A stretch of DNA of 64,000 nt from Paludibacter jiangxiensis (GTDB taxonomy: Bacteria; Bacteroidota; Bacteroidia; Bacteroidales; Paludibacteraceae): NCBI RefSeq assembly GCF_001618385.1, contig NZ_BDCR01000003.1, positions 186,001 to 250,000 of the forward strand. Direction: 5' to 3'. A model generated the notes under the pieces. That model ran no database searches. It was not told where the DNA came from and saw only the letters and a list, made by a program, of their open reading frames with translations. Of the stretch, positions 15,858 through 24,102 are shown piece after piece. Position 1 is the first letter of the stretch, and the number at the start of each line of letters is the position of its first letter. The position numbers and the translations under genes are program-made.

Positions 15858-18122
15858 ATGGCAACCAGTAACATATCATTTTGGCAACTTCTTGAAGAAA
15901 ACAAAATAAGTATCCCAATAATTCAAAGAGATTATGCTCAAGGCAGAAAGGAAGAATCAGAAAAAAGGGAAAGGTTTCTTGAATCAATTTTAAAGCACAT
16001 ATCAAAGCAGGAAAAACTGCATTTGGATTTTGTTTATGGTCGTGTTAAAAACAATGTTTTTTATCCAATTGATGGACAGCAACGTTTAACCACTCTCTTT
16101 CTTATCCACTGGTATTTTGCTATTAAAGAGAATATTGATACCGACAAAAAATCGAAACTGATACGCTTTGTTTACGACACCCGCATCAGTTCCCGAGAGT
16201 TCTGCAAATCAATTGTTGAAGAAGAAATCAAGATACCAACCGAATCGGGTGACAACCAGTTTGTAAATTACATAAAGAAGCGGTACTGGTTCCGTTCTTC
16301 ATGGTACAGCGACCCAACCATCAACGCAATGCTTATAATGATACAGGCCATTCATGATAAGTTCAGCATCCTTAACGGAACAACCGTTTTTCAGCAACTT
16401 ACTGAAAAAAATAACATTACTTTTGAGGTATTAGACTTAGGTACAAAAGAATTTGAACTTACAGATGAGTTGTATATTAAAATGAATGCCAGAGGTAAAC
16501 AGCTTACCTCTTTTGAAAATTTCAAAGCCAATTTTATACAGCTAATTGATAAATACTTTAAAAACGCAAAACTTAAACATCCTATTAAAGGAGAAATTTC
16601 ATACTCTGGATATTTCTCTTATAAAATTGAGAAGGAATGGACTGACCTGTTTTGGGCTTTTAGAGACGAAGAAACCATTATTGATAGCAAATTCTTTTCA
16701 TATTTTGAATTTGTTGCACAGATGTGTTACTTCAAGAAATATAAAGATGCTAAAGCCGATAGTTTTAATAATAGTTTCTCGCAATATGAGGACATCTTTC
16801 AAGATGAGAAAAACTTATTGTTCTTGTTTAACTCCTTGGATAAGCTTTATAATCTGTCGCTGAATAATTCGACCGTTGAAAAACAAAAAATCGATTCATT
16901 TTTTCAAGAGTTACATTGCCGAACTCAACTTTTCTGGAACTCTGTAGATAATACAAACTTGTTTGAACGGACAATTACCAATGTCAAAAATGAAGACCCT
17001 AGAAATAAAATAATACTTTTTACGGTACTTAGTTATTATATAAAGTTTGATACTACAGAATTTGAAAACGAATTGCAGAAGGTTGTAAGGGTAATCAGAA
17101 ACTTATTGCAAGCCACTAGACAAAGGAATGAGACGAAATACAATACAAATATTCGTATCAATAATTTTGGAAGCTATTGGATACTTTTGGAGCAATTTCT
17201 TTCAGGTAACATTGACCAATCCTTGACTGGTAAATCTATAAATAACAAAGGCACTCAAATTAGTGATGCAAGCTTATATAATGAAATTGAAAAGGCTTCA
17301 ATACTTAATAATGGCGATTCCAATATTAGCACTGCCCTTATTAGCCTTGAAGAATTTGAATATTTTGGAGGATTAATACATTTATTAAAACCCAAAGAAT
17401 TGCATCAAAATTATCCTGATTACATCCAATACTTTAAAGAGATATTTGATAACAACATCCCTAGCTCATTAAAAACAAGAGCATTAATTGCATCTGATTT
17501 TAAAGGTATTTTTACAAAAGATTGCAGAATGGGTGGAATGCGCTATTTTGGTAAAAATGGCAACTGGACAACCGTTTTAACAAGTGAAAAAGAAGATGTT
17601 TCGGATAGTGTTATTGAGTTTGTAAATACATACTCTCAATATACAGGCACACCTGAATCAAGACTTCAAAAAATTATAAACAATTGGCTACAAAAGAATC
17701 CTGATGACCGCACATGGAAATACTATTTCATAAAGTACCCAGAATTTACATCTAAACTTAATTATTACGTTTGTAATACATTATTTGAATCAAGAATATT
17801 AGGCACGGAGGGGACAAATCCGCTTGTAGCTTATCATATAAGTCCATATGTTTTGACAGTATGCGAGATAATAAATAATAAAACTATTTGTAATGCAAAT
17901 GACTGTTATTTGCAATACTCAGGACACTCTCCTCTAATTCTTAAGAATGGTATAACTTTGACTTGTAATCAGCAAGGTTGGCAAATAAATGACGACAAAA
18001 AACTACTTTCAGAAAGTATTCGTAAAAAGTATCAATTAGATGATAGCAATATTCTAAGAGAAATTGACAATAGAGATAGAATAGTATTAGCAATTGATTT
18101 TATAAAAGATGTTTTTGGATAA
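15858..18122 (+). CDS. Second DUF262 protein, partner of the upstream DUF262/DUF1524 gene
   Basis: A 754-residue protein with an N-terminal DUF262 domain: ISIPIIQRDYAQGRKEE near 16-32 and VFYPIDGQQRLTTLFLIHW near 66-84, keeping DGQQR. YIKMNARGKQLTSFENFKA (~210) corresponds to the F-x-RLN-x-G-LT segment of other DUF262 proteins. The rest is long, AT-rich in codon use and contains no HxHP or HNH motif that I can see, so it may be the NTP-dependent or specificity partner rather than the nuclease. The C-terminal ~120 residues have several cysteines (VCEIINNKTICNANDCY) and match nothing I recognise. It starts 7 bp after the upstream stop. Type IV restriction or another anti-phage role is inferred from architecture only. 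Confidence 0.82.
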   Translation: MATSNISFWQLLEENKISIPIIQRDYAQGRKEESEKRERFLESILKHISKQEKLHLDFVYGRVKNNVFYPIDGQQRLTTLFLIHWYFAIKENIDTDKKSKLIRFVYDTRISSREFCKSIVEEEIKIPTESGDNQFVNYIKKRYWFRSSWYSDPTINAMLIMIQAIHDKFSILNGTTVFQQLTEKNNITFEVLDLGTKEFELTDELYIKMNARGKQLTSFENFKANFIQLIDKYFKNAKLKHPIKGEISYSGYFSYKIEKEWTDLFWAFRDEETIIDSKFFSYFEFVAQMCYFKKYKDAKADSFNNSFSQYEDIFQDEKNLLFLFNSLDKLYNLSLNNSTVEKQKIDSFFQELHCRTQLFWNSVDNTNLFERTITNVKNEDPRNKIILFTVLSYYIKFDTTEFENELQKVVRVIRNLLQATRQRNETKYNTNIRINNFGSYWILLEQFLSGNIDQSLTGKSINNKGTQISDASLYNEIEKASILNNGDSNISTALISLEEFEYFGGLIHLLKPKELHQNYPDYIQYFKEIFDNNIPSSLKTRALIASDFKGIFTKDCRMGGMRYFGKNGNWTTVLTSEKEDVSDSVIEFVNTYSQYTGTPESRLQKIINNWLQKNPDDRTWKYYFIKYPEFTSKLNYYVCNTLFESRILGTEGTNPLVAYHISPYVLTVCEIINNKTICNANDCYLQYSGHSPLILKNGITLTCNQQGWQINDDKKLLSESIRKKYQLDDSNILREIDNRDRIVLAIDFIKDVFG

Positions 18123-18152
18123 AATTAAAGGAATGATTCAACCCTCGTTCGG

Positions 18153-18232
18153 CGTAGTGTGTAAAGCAGATTGAGGTTCGGCGTATGGCTCCAGCCTACG
18201 TCGAACTTACAAGCAAAGCTCTTGCCTTGCAA
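18153..18232 (+). repeat. S repeat, copy 1 (downstream of DUF262 pair)
   Basis: An ~80-bp segment with strong similarity to the reverse complement of 34061-34140. The core around GGTTCGGCGTATGGCTCC is identical in both. It contains GTATGGCT-CC-AGCC-TAC and GCAAAGC-TCTT-GCCTTGC stem-loops. Further hairpins follow: AAAAGC-AGGA-GCTTTT, and CGTAGTC-GCA-GACTACG near 18265-18282. The rest of the 18123-18453 spacer holds no gene. Confidence 0.75.
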
Positions 18233-18453
18233 CCTCAAAAGCAGGAGCTTTTGTTCTAACGAAGACGTAGTCGCAGACTACGCCCAACAATCGGAAATGA
18301 AGATCAGCCTACAGAAAATAAGGCAAAAGTCTGGAAATAAAACGGCTTATCAATTCAAAATTCAAGCCCTCCTGATTCTGCTTCCGTAATCTGCTTAATC
18401 TTCAAATCTGCTATAATCATAGCTTAGACAATTTCGACGGGACAAAAAAAGAC

Positions 18454-18492
18454 AAGAGGCCGTTACTTTCATAACGACCTCTTAGTTTTTTT
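18454..18492. terminator. Bidirectional terminator
   Basis: AAGAGGCCGTTA and TAACGACCTCTT pair across a CTTTCA loop with one internal mismatch. A T-run follows on the plus side and TCTTTTTTT on the minus side. It lies 9 bp beyond the stop of the HAD gene (minus strand) and would also stop read-through from the DUF262 island. Confidence 0.85.
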
Positions 18493-18500
18493 GCTTGAAA

Positions 18501-18950
18501 TTATCTTTTAGAAGCTTCCAGCATCTCTCCCAGCCGAATCAGCAGGTTGGGTTTCTTCTTGCGGATATATTCCGTTTCAGCGCTATTCATCGCTTCCGGC
18601 CAGGATTGCTTATACTTAACCATACGGTAAATCACGCCCCAGTCGGGCAAGCCACCTATATTTCTATCGTCGATAAAAATGTCCGCTTTCAGCTTTCTGG
18701 AAATCAATTCATCGGAATATGGAGTTCCCGGATGGTCGCTGTTTACTGCGTAGAATTCAAGTCCCCGTTGGCGACAAAACTCCAGAGCTTCTTCGAGCAA
18801 TTCACCTTCTCTTACTGTCCATAAAATCAACTGGTGAAACTCCTCTTTCTGCAAGCGTTTAAGCACATCAAAGGCAAAGGGTATTTCACGTCCGATTCTC
18901 GGATATTCGTGCTCTACAATTGTTCCGTCAAAGTCAACCGCTATAACCAT
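18501..18950 (-). CDS. HAD-superfamily hydrolase, BT0820-like
   Basis: A 149-residue compact HAD protein. The nucleophile motif is VIAVDFDGTIVEHEYP at the N-terminus, motif II is LILWTVREGELLEEAL (~42-57), and motif III/IV is ADIFIDDRNIGG (~89-100). It lacks a large cap domain. Family members of this size in Bacteroidetes are small phosphatases or nucleotidases of unsettled substrate. It is downstream of a membrane protein gene (19 bp gap), so the two are likely co-transcribed, and is followed at once by a bidirectional terminator. Confidence 0.85.
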   Translation of the reverse strand: MVIAVDFDGTIVEHEYPRIGREIPFAFDVLKRLQKEEFHQLILWTVREGELLEEALEFCRQRGLEFYAVNSDHPGTPYSDELISRKLKADIFIDDRNIGGLPDWGVIYRMVKYKQSWPEAMNSAETEYIRKKKPNLLIRLGEMLEASKR

Positions 18951-18969
18951 ATTGTAAGATATCTATCGA

Positions 18970-19443
18970 TTATTGATCATTCGTTTCATCCTCGTCCTCA
19001 CCTTCTTCTGTCTCAACCAGCAGTCCAAGATCCGATTCGATGTTGCTTTTGTTGGGACGGCAAAACAACAGAATAATGGCAGCAATTGCCGTACACATGA
19101 AGAACGATTTATCGGAGAATAAGAAAAACAACAGAATGTTAAGAACAATATTGAAATCGACCACAAACAGGCGTAATGCAATCATCTGCTTATAAGTCCG
19201 CTCTTTCTCTGCATCCGGCTTTGCTTTTAAGCGTTCCACCAATCGGTGAAACCACCATAAAATGCCCGGCAACGTACCCAACAAAAGGATAAACGCCAGC
19301 GATTGCAATGCGATACCTGATTCTGAGCTTTTATCAAAATGTACAAAGCGGGCGGCAAAGTACCCGCCAATCACGGCTACCACTGCCAGTAAAAAACTCA
19401 GGTAATATCCGCGTTGCGAAAATCGAAGTACTCTTTCTGTCAT
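18970..19443 (-). CDS. Four-TM membrane protein of unknown function
   Basis: A 157-residue inner-membrane protein with four clear hydrophobic segments (about 12-31, 47-65, 89-108 and 112-129), a cytosolic-looking basic loop (ERLKAKPDAEKERTYKQ) and an acidic tail (ETEEGEDEDETND). I recognise no enzymatic motif. It precedes the HAD hydrolase gene by 19 bp on the same strand. The start ATG is at 19443. Similar short helical proteins are common and uncharacterised in Bacteroidetes. Confidence 0.75.
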   Translation of the reverse strand: MTERVLRFSQRGYYLSFLLAVVAVIGGYFAARFVHFDKSSESGIALQSLAFILLLGTLPGILWWFHRLVERLKAKPDAEKERTYKQMIALRLFVVDFNIVLNILLFFLFSDKSFFMCTAIAAIILLFCRPNKSNIESDLGLLVETEEGEDEDETNDQ

Positions 19444-19475
19444 TTTAGTTCAATGTTGAACGTTTAGTGTTTAAT
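19444..19475 (-). repeat. Word-like repeat, CAATGTTGAACGTTTAGTGTTTAAT type
   Basis: Reverse-complement relative of the AACATTAAACATTGA words at 440-499. It lies directly upstream of the membrane protein gene. Confidence 0.4.
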
Positions 19476-19507
19476 TGCTTGTCAAGTATCAGCCTTAAAA
19501 AAAAGGA

Positions 19508-19665
19508 ACCATCTTTGTGAACTTAGTGATAGCCTTTGTGTACTTCGTGGTAAAAAACCTGAGTTTAACCGCAAAGAACGCTAAGAATTTCGCAAAGAAC
19601 ACAAAGAAGATGTGTGACATTTAGCATTCACTCACCTCATTACTCGTTACTCATTACTCATTAAC
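19508..19665. repeat. Inverted CTTTGTGAACTTAGTG / CAAAGAACACAAAG arms plus ACTCATTACTC words
   Basis: The left arm has CTTTGTGAACTTAGTG and CTTTGTGTACTTCGTGGT. The right arm (from about 19569) has CCGCAAAGAACGCTAAGAA and CGCAAAGAACACAAAG, an imperfect inverted copy. Only a few bases lie between them, so no gene is enclosed. From 19628 come ACTCATTACTCGTTACTC words like those beside the IVP-type gene at 3 kb. Confidence 0.6.
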
Positions 19666-19668
19666 TGT

Positions 19669-20796
19669 TTACAGCGCGCCTTTGGTACTTGGCAGATCGC
19701 TGCTGAAAATATCGCGGCGAATAGCCATACGGATGGCACGAGCCAATGCTTTGAAGATGCCTTCAATCTTATGATGCTCGTTTTCACCTTCAGCCTTAAT
19801 ATTGAGATTCATCTTGGCAGCATCACTGAACGATTTGAAGAAGTGCAGGAACATTTCGGTAGGCATTTCACCCACTTTCTCACGTTTGAATTCGGCATCC
19901 CAAACCAGCCAGGGACGTCCGCCGAAGTCTAGCGCCACCTGACACAGACAATCGTCCATTGGCAGGCAAAAGCCGTAGCGTTCGATGCCCCGTTTGTCGC
20001 CCAGCGCCTTTGCAAAAGCCTCGCCCAAAGCAAGAGCCGTATCTTCTATCGTGTGGTGTTCGTCCACTTCGAGGTCACCTTTCACTTTAACAGTAAGGTC
20101 GCAACCCGAATGTTTGCCAATCTGAGATAACATGTGATCGAAGAAGCCCAGTCCGGTTGCTATATCGCATTTGCCCGAACCATCGAGATCCAGTTTCACG
20201 TAAATATCGGTTTCGCTGGTTTTGCGAACCACTTCCGCAATTCGTGGAGTTCCCAGTAGGAAGTCGGCAACCTTGTCCCAATCGGATGAAATCAGTGCAC
20301 AATATTCTTCCAGTTGCTTATCCTTCAACAGAACAGCCACTTCGTCGTAATTGCGCATGAAAATAGCCTTACAACCGATATTCTTTGCCAACTGCACATC
20401 CGTCAGGCGGTCGCCGATAACATACGAATTTTCAATATCGGCACTGCCGTCCATATAACCGGTCAGTAGGCCTGTACGTGGTTTACGGTTGGGTGAGTTA
20501 TCTTCGGGAAACGATGTATCAATATGAATATCTTCAAAAAGAATCCCTTCGTTTTCAAACGCCTTCAACATTTTACCCTGAACAGCATCAAAAGCCTCCT
20601 CGGGATAATCTTCCGTACCCAAACCGTCCTGATTGGTTACCATTACCAAACGAAAATCGCTTTTGGTGGCAATCTTGTAGAGGTTACGGAATACTTTGGG
20701 ATAAAACTCAAGCAATTCGAGAGAATCTATCTGAAACGTAACGGGGGGTTCGATAATCAGGGTACCGTCCCGGTCAATGAAGAGTACTGGTCTCAT
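19669..20796 (-). CDS. hisB: Bifunctional histidinol-phosphatase / imidazoleglycerol-phosphate dehydratase
   Basis: A 375-residue fusion. The N-terminal HAD phosphatase (1-~165) has [11 protein letters not shown] and ends with [17 protein letters not shown]. The C-terminal IGPD domain (~175-375) has the metal-binding [16 protein letters not shown] and [15 protein letters not shown] repeats. It would catalyse the IGP dehydratase and histidinol-phosphate phosphatase steps of histidine synthesis. The frame continues 9 codons upstream to a TTG, but the ATG at 20796 gives the usual [11 protein letters not shown] start. No other his gene is in the window, which is unusual because hisB often sits in an operon with hisG, hisD and hisC. 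Word repeats lie downstream and a dispersed repeat upstream. Confidence 0.96.
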   Translation of the reverse strand: MRPVLFIDRDGTLIIEPPVTFQIDSLELLEFYPKVFRNLYKIATKSDFRLVMVTNQDGLGTEDYPEEAFDAVQGKMLKAFENEGILFEDIHIDTSFPEDNSPNRKPRTGLLTGYMDGSADIENSYVIGDRLTDVQLAKNIGCKAIFMRNYDEVAVLLKDKQLEEYCALISSDWDKVADFLLGTPRIAEVVRKTSETDIYVKLDLDGSGKCDIATGLGFFDHMLSQIGKHSGCDLTVKVKGDLEVDEHHTIEDTALALGEAFAKALGDKRGIERYGFCLPMDDCLCQVALDFGGRPWLVWDAEFKREKVGEMPTEMFLHFFKSFSDAAKMNLNIKAEGENEHHKIEGIFKALARAIRMAIRRDIFSSDLPSTKGAL

Positions 20797-20900
20797 TTTA
20801 TAGCAGCAATTTACAACCGACAACCAATCAACCGGTTGCGATATTTAAAATTAGGTTTTATAATCAAAATGTATAAGGAAACACATTTAATATTTTGAGA

Positions 20901-21125
20901 AGGGGCTTCCGCCCCTGTTACCCCGACATCCTTTTTGTCTTGAAACAAAAAGGATGCAAAAAGTTCAAGACTACGCCCGCTTCGCTCAAAAAACCGGCGT
21001 TCGTGAGCGGGAGTCGCCCAAACTTGTTTCCTCCTTAGGTCGGAAACTTCAAACAAGGGCAACTCTGTCCGCTCTCTCGCTTGTTTTTTGGCTCTTCGGA
21101 CGAGGTCACCCCAATCTACCATAGG
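20901..21125 (+). repeat. Dispersed R repeat, copy 1 (5' half)
   Basis: It opens with AGGGGC-TTCC-GCCCCT and a 12-bp stem, CATCCTTTTTGT with ACAAAAAGGATG (20927-20956). Phrases shared with 40229-40450 follow: GCTCAAAAAAC(C/T)GGCGTTC, GAAACTTCAAACAAGG, TTGTTTTTTGGCTC. The minus strand reads as a frame rich in Arg and Glu (FEVSDLRRKQVWA) that is partly preserved in copy 3. It is treated here as repeat DNA, not a gene. Confidence 0.75.
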
Positions 21126-21210
21126 ATGGTAAGATTTATTACAACCCTTTTCTTACATGCGTAAGCCTTATTAGGCCATATTGGTTTGTGCAAAGGTACA
21201 AAATTTGTCG

Positions 21211-21218
21211 TACATTTG
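21211..21218 (+). promoter_or_regulatory. -7 promoter element for rsmG
   Basis: TACATTTG matches TAnnTTTG and lies 21 bp before the ATG at 21239. TTTG at 21185-21188 is 22 bp upstream, slightly long. Its position argues against the in-frame start at 21188. Confidence 0.6.
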
Positions 21219-21238
21219 CGGTTAAATTCATTACAGCT

Positions 21239-21868
21239 ATGATCGAACTGCTACTCCGCTATTTCCCTCATCTCACCGAAACCCAACAACAACAATTCGC
21301 TCAATTACAAGCTCTTTACGCCGAATGGAACAGTAAAATCAATGTTATTTCGCGCAAAGACATCGACAATTTGTACGAACGCCACGTGCTTCATTCGCTG
21401 GCGATCGCAAAAATCATCTCGTTCCGGCCGGGCACAACCGTTATGGATATTGGCACCGGAGGCGGATTTCCGGGTGTTCCACTGGCCATTCTTTTCCCCG
21501 AAGTTCAATTCCATCTGATCGATTCTATCGGCAAGAAAATCAAGGTTGCCACCGAAGTTTCAACTGCCATCGGACTGAAGAACATCACCTTTCGCCATTG
21601 TCGCGGACAGGAAGAAAAAACAAAATTCGATTTTGTGGTAAGTCGTGCCGTGATGCCGCTTGGCGATCTGGTAAAAATCGTCCGTAAAAACATTTCACCA
21701 AAACAGGGAAACGCACTCCCAAACGGGCTTATCTGTCTGAAAGGCGGCGAACTGGAACATGAGATTCTTCCATTTAAACAAGATGTTACCGTATACGACC
21801 TGAGCGATTATTTCACGGAAGAGTTTTTCGAAACAAAAAAAGGTGTATACCTGCCATTGCACAATTAG
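21239..21868 (+). CDS. rsmG: 16S rRNA (guanine-527-N7)-methyltransferase
   Basis: A 209-residue SAM-dependent methyltransferase of normal length that modifies G527 of 16S rRNA. Visible marks are WNSKINVISRKDIDNLYERH in the N-terminal helix region, motif I VMDIGTGGGFPGVPLAI (~65-81) and SRAVMPLGDLVK near 138. The frame extends 17 codons further upstream, but those codons overlap the promoter, so ATG 21239 is preferred. It is preceded by dispersed repeat DNA and followed by word repeats, so it looks monocistronic. Confidence 0.95.
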   Translation: MIELLLRYFPHLTETQQQQFAQLQALYAEWNSKINVISRKDIDNLYERHVLHSLAIAKIISFRPGTTVMDIGTGGGFPGVPLAILFPEVQFHLIDSIGKKIKVATEVSTAIGLKNITFRHCRGQEEKTKFDFVVSRAVMPLGDLVKIVRKNISPKQGNALPNGLICLKGGELEHEILPFKQDVTVYDLSDYFTEEFFETKKGVYLPLHN

Positions 21869-21869
21869 A

Positions 21870-21965
21870 AAGCGAGGTGGTGAGCATGAGAGATAGTGAG
21901 ATAGTGAGATGGCGAGGTGAAAAGCCAAATTCAATCGTACATCGTAAATTCTAAAATCGTAAATA
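21870..21965 (+). repeat. GGTGAG/GATAGTGAG and ATCGTAAAT word repeats
   Basis: Two families in tandem: GCGAGGTGGTGAG, GATAGTGAGATAGTGAGATGG (here broken as GATAGTGAG and ATGGCGAGG), then ATCGTACATCGTAAAT and AAAATCGTAAAT. They fill the gap between rsmG and the nitroreductase gene. Confidence 0.5.
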
Positions 21966-21972
21966 TAAATAT

Positions 21973-22719
21973 ATGCTTTCTTCATTAAAAGACCGCGTTT
22001 CCGTACGCAAATATACAGAGCAGGCTATCCCGGCCGAATTACTGAACGAACTTCTTGAGACTGCCTGTCGCGCTGCCAATACCGGCAACATGCAAACCTA
22101 CAGCATTATAGTTACGCAGGATCAATCCGTAAAAGAAGCATTGTCACCTTGCCATTTCAATCAACCGTCTATAAAACAGGCTCCGGTGGTAGTTACGTTC
22201 TGCGCCGACTTCAACCGTTTCAACAAATGGTGCGAACAGCGCCACGCGGTGCCAGGATACGATAATTTCTTATCATTCACCTCCGCTATGATCGATGCTA
22301 CGATTGTAGCCGAACATTTTTGCGTGGCTGCCGAAAGCGAAGGTTTAGGAACCTGCTATTTCGGAACAACCACTTATAACGCACACAAAATCATCGACGT
22401 GCTGAAACTCCCGAAATTCGTTGTTCCCATCGTGACTCTGACCGTCGGTTATCCGGCCGAAACTCCGAATCCGGTTGATCGTCTCCCTCTGGAAGGCGTT
22501 GTACACTTCGAAACCTATCAGGATTATTCCGCCGAAGATATCGACCAAATCTATGCCTACAAGGAGAGTTTGCCTGAAAACAAACAATTCATTGCTGAAA
22601 ACAACAAAGAAACACTTGCTCAGGTATTTACCGATGTGCGTTACACCAAAAATGCCAATGAAACTTTCTCAGGATTCTTTTTGGATGTTCTGAAGAAACA
22701 AGGATATTTACCGGAATAA
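21973..22719 (+). CDS. Nitroreductase-family FMN oxidoreductase (NfsA/FRP-like)
   Basis: A 248-residue flavoprotein. It opens with LKDRVSVRKYTEQAIPAE, the FMN-phosphate-binding RxSxRxY motif of nitroreductases. TACRAANTGNMQTYSIIV (~34-51) and GLGTCYFGTTTYNAHKI (~123-139) follow, and the tail contacts the partner subunit. Members reduce nitro-compounds, quinones or flavins with NAD(P)H in the cytoplasm. The long C-terminus (PENKQFIAENNKETLAQVFT) resembles the FRP/NfsA group. It stands alone between word repeats and an outer-membrane protein gene 62 bp downstream. The physiological substrate is unknown. Confidence 0.88.
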   Translation: MLSSLKDRVSVRKYTEQAIPAELLNELLETACRAANTGNMQTYSIIVTQDQSVKEALSPCHFNQPSIKQAPVVVTFCADFNRFNKWCEQRHAVPGYDNFLSFTSAMIDATIVAEHFCVAAESEGLGTCYFGTTTYNAHKIIDVLKLPKFVVPIVTLTVGYPAETPNPVDRLPLEGVVHFETYQDYSAEDIDQIYAYKESLPENKQFIAENNKETLAQVFTDVRYTKNANETFSGFFLDVLKKQGYLPE

Positions 22720-22781
22720 TAAATCTTAGTTTCCCGGCATTCTCCAGAGCACGTAAAATAAAATAAACCAACGAATTACCA

Positions 22782-23810
22782 ATGCTTAAAAAGATCATCC
22801 TTTCATCCCTGATTATCTTTACATTCAGCAGTCTTGAAGCTCAAAAGCTCAACTACTTTGTTGAGGCCAGCCATTTTCTGGACAACAGGGAATACTCCGG
22901 CAACAGCGATAAATATGCCATTTCGCAAACCATGCTCGGTGCACGACTGAATGGAATGCTGGGTGCAAAAATCGATTCCACTCAGGGATTTATGGCCGGC
23001 ATCAATTATCTCTACGAATATGGAGACAAAATAGATGGCAACACGCCCACTATCAACCTGTTTTACCACTATCAAAAAGATGGTTTGACCGGATTGCTGG
23101 GATCGTTTCCCCGCAGAGGTTTGCTGGATTATCCGCTGGCGTTGCTTTCCGACACGCTCGACAACTACCGCCCGAACATCCAGGGAGCTTACGTTGAAAC
23201 AAAAGGCTCATGGGGCTACGAGAATTTTTGGTGCGACTGGACAGGCCGTCAGCGTTCTAATGTCAGAGAGTCGTTTTTGGCCGGCTTTTCAGGGCGAATC
23301 AAACTATCGCAGACGCTATTCTTCGACCACTATTTTTATATGTATCACAAAGCTCTTTACGCAGGCCACCTTGAAGACGACCACATCCGCGACAACGGAG
23401 CTTTTGCCTTGCTTTTAGGAGCCGATTTTACGCGCTATACAAACCTCCGGGAATTGTCGTTCAAAGCAGGAGCTTTGGGTTGCTACGACAGGGATCGGCC
23501 CGACCCCAAGCTACATTTCTGGGCCGGAGGCTTTGTGCAGGCTCACATTTATGCAAACAAAATCGGAGTGGATGCGTCATACTATCGTGGCGGAAAGCTG
23601 AAAGTAGCCAATGGCGACGGTTTGTATCAGTCGGGCAACTACGGGAGAGTTGATTTCGCATATATTCCCGTCGAAAACAAATATGTAAGCTCAAGAGCCG
23701 CTATTTGTTTCCATATGGTGAATGGAGCACTATTAAACTCTCAACAATTAAGCTTAATCCTGGAATTAGGAGCATTTTGTAAGACATATCACAATAAAAT
23801 GTCAAAATGA
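22782..23810 (+). CDS. Predicted outer-membrane beta-barrel protein, unknown function
   Basis: A 342-residue protein with a signal peptide (KKIILSSLIIFTFSSLEAQ, cut after Gln-20/21). It then has alternating aromatic/polar strands such as YFVEASHFLDN, NLFYHYQKDGLTGLLGSF, HFWAGGFVQAHIY and RAAICFHMVNGALL, typical of an outer-membrane barrel. No family motif was recognised. It lies 62 bp after the nitroreductase gene and may be co-transcribed. Its stop codon falls inside the first TCAAAATGA motif of a regulatory cluster for a candidate small RNA just downstream. Confidence 0.7.
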   Translation: MLKKIILSSLIIFTFSSLEAQKLNYFVEASHFLDNREYSGNSDKYAISQTMLGARLNGMLGAKIDSTQGFMAGINYLYEYGDKIDGNTPTINLFYHYQKDGLTGLLGSFPRRGLLDYPLALLSDTLDNYRPNIQGAYVETKGSWGYENFWCDWTGRQRSNVRESFLAGFSGRIKLSQTLFFDHYFYMYHKALYAGHLEDDHIRDNGAFALLLGADFTRYTNLRELSFKAGALGCYDRDRPDPKLHFWAGGFVQAHIYANKIGVDASYYRGGKLKVANGDGLYQSGNYGRVDFAYIPVENKYVSSRAAICFHMVNGALLNSQQLSLILELGAFCKTYHNKMSK

Positions 23811-23886
23811 AATCAAAATGAAATCATTTTTGATTTAAATATGATATTTTGATAGCATAATGCACATTGAAAGTCATTTTGATAGC
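23802..23886. promoter_or_regulatory. Cluster of TCAAAATGA / TCATTTTGA motifs
   Basis: TCAAAATGA at 23802-23810 and 23813-23821, the 10-bp variant TCATTTTTGA at 23824-23833, TATTTTGA near 23845, and TCATTTTGA at 23874-23882. The last two sit in direct repeats of ATTTTGATAGC 30 bp apart. They lie just upstream of a strong promoter and look like operator sites. The regulator is unknown. Confidence 0.5.
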
Positions 23887-23932
23887 TAAATCAATATTTT
23901 AACATTATATTGACACATATTAACCATTAAAA

Positions 23933-23964
23933 TTTGCACTATGATTCAACTGCTCTTAACTTTG
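23933..23964 (+). promoter_or_regulatory. Strong Bacteroidetes promoter for candidate small RNA
   Basis: TTTG (23933-23936), 20-bp spacer, TAACTTTG (23957-23964): a full match to the primary-sigma consensus. No coding sequence follows. Confidence 0.75.
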
Positions 23965-23970
23965 CAGTGT

Positions 23971-24037
23971 GATTTTTTCATAGTATTAGATTTTAAGGTT
24001 AACAAGGATTGGGTAGTCGTGAGACTGCCCATTTTTT
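23971..24037 (+). ncRNA. Candidate ~65-70 nt small RNA
   Basis: Between a consensus promoter and a factor-independent terminator (GGGTAGTC-GTGA-GACTGCCC then ATTTTTT, 24011-24036) lies a short AT-rich stretch with no start-stop pair of useful length. The arrangement is that of an independently transcribed small RNA. The 5' end is inferred as ~7 nt after the -7 box. No known RNA family was recognised. It could alternatively be the attenuated leader of a lost gene. Confidence 0.6.
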
Positions 24038-24102
24038 AATGCTTTGTGAAAAGCCCGAATACCTTAAAATAAAATGACAAAAGACAGAATATAAGACAAA
24101 AA

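Noticed and set aside
20811-21122. 104-residue minus-strand frame in R copy 1 (FEVSDLRRKQVWA type)
   Set aside because: The frame is broken in copy 3, lies wholly in repeat DNA with stem-loops and begins with no usable translation signal. Treated as a by-product of the repeat.
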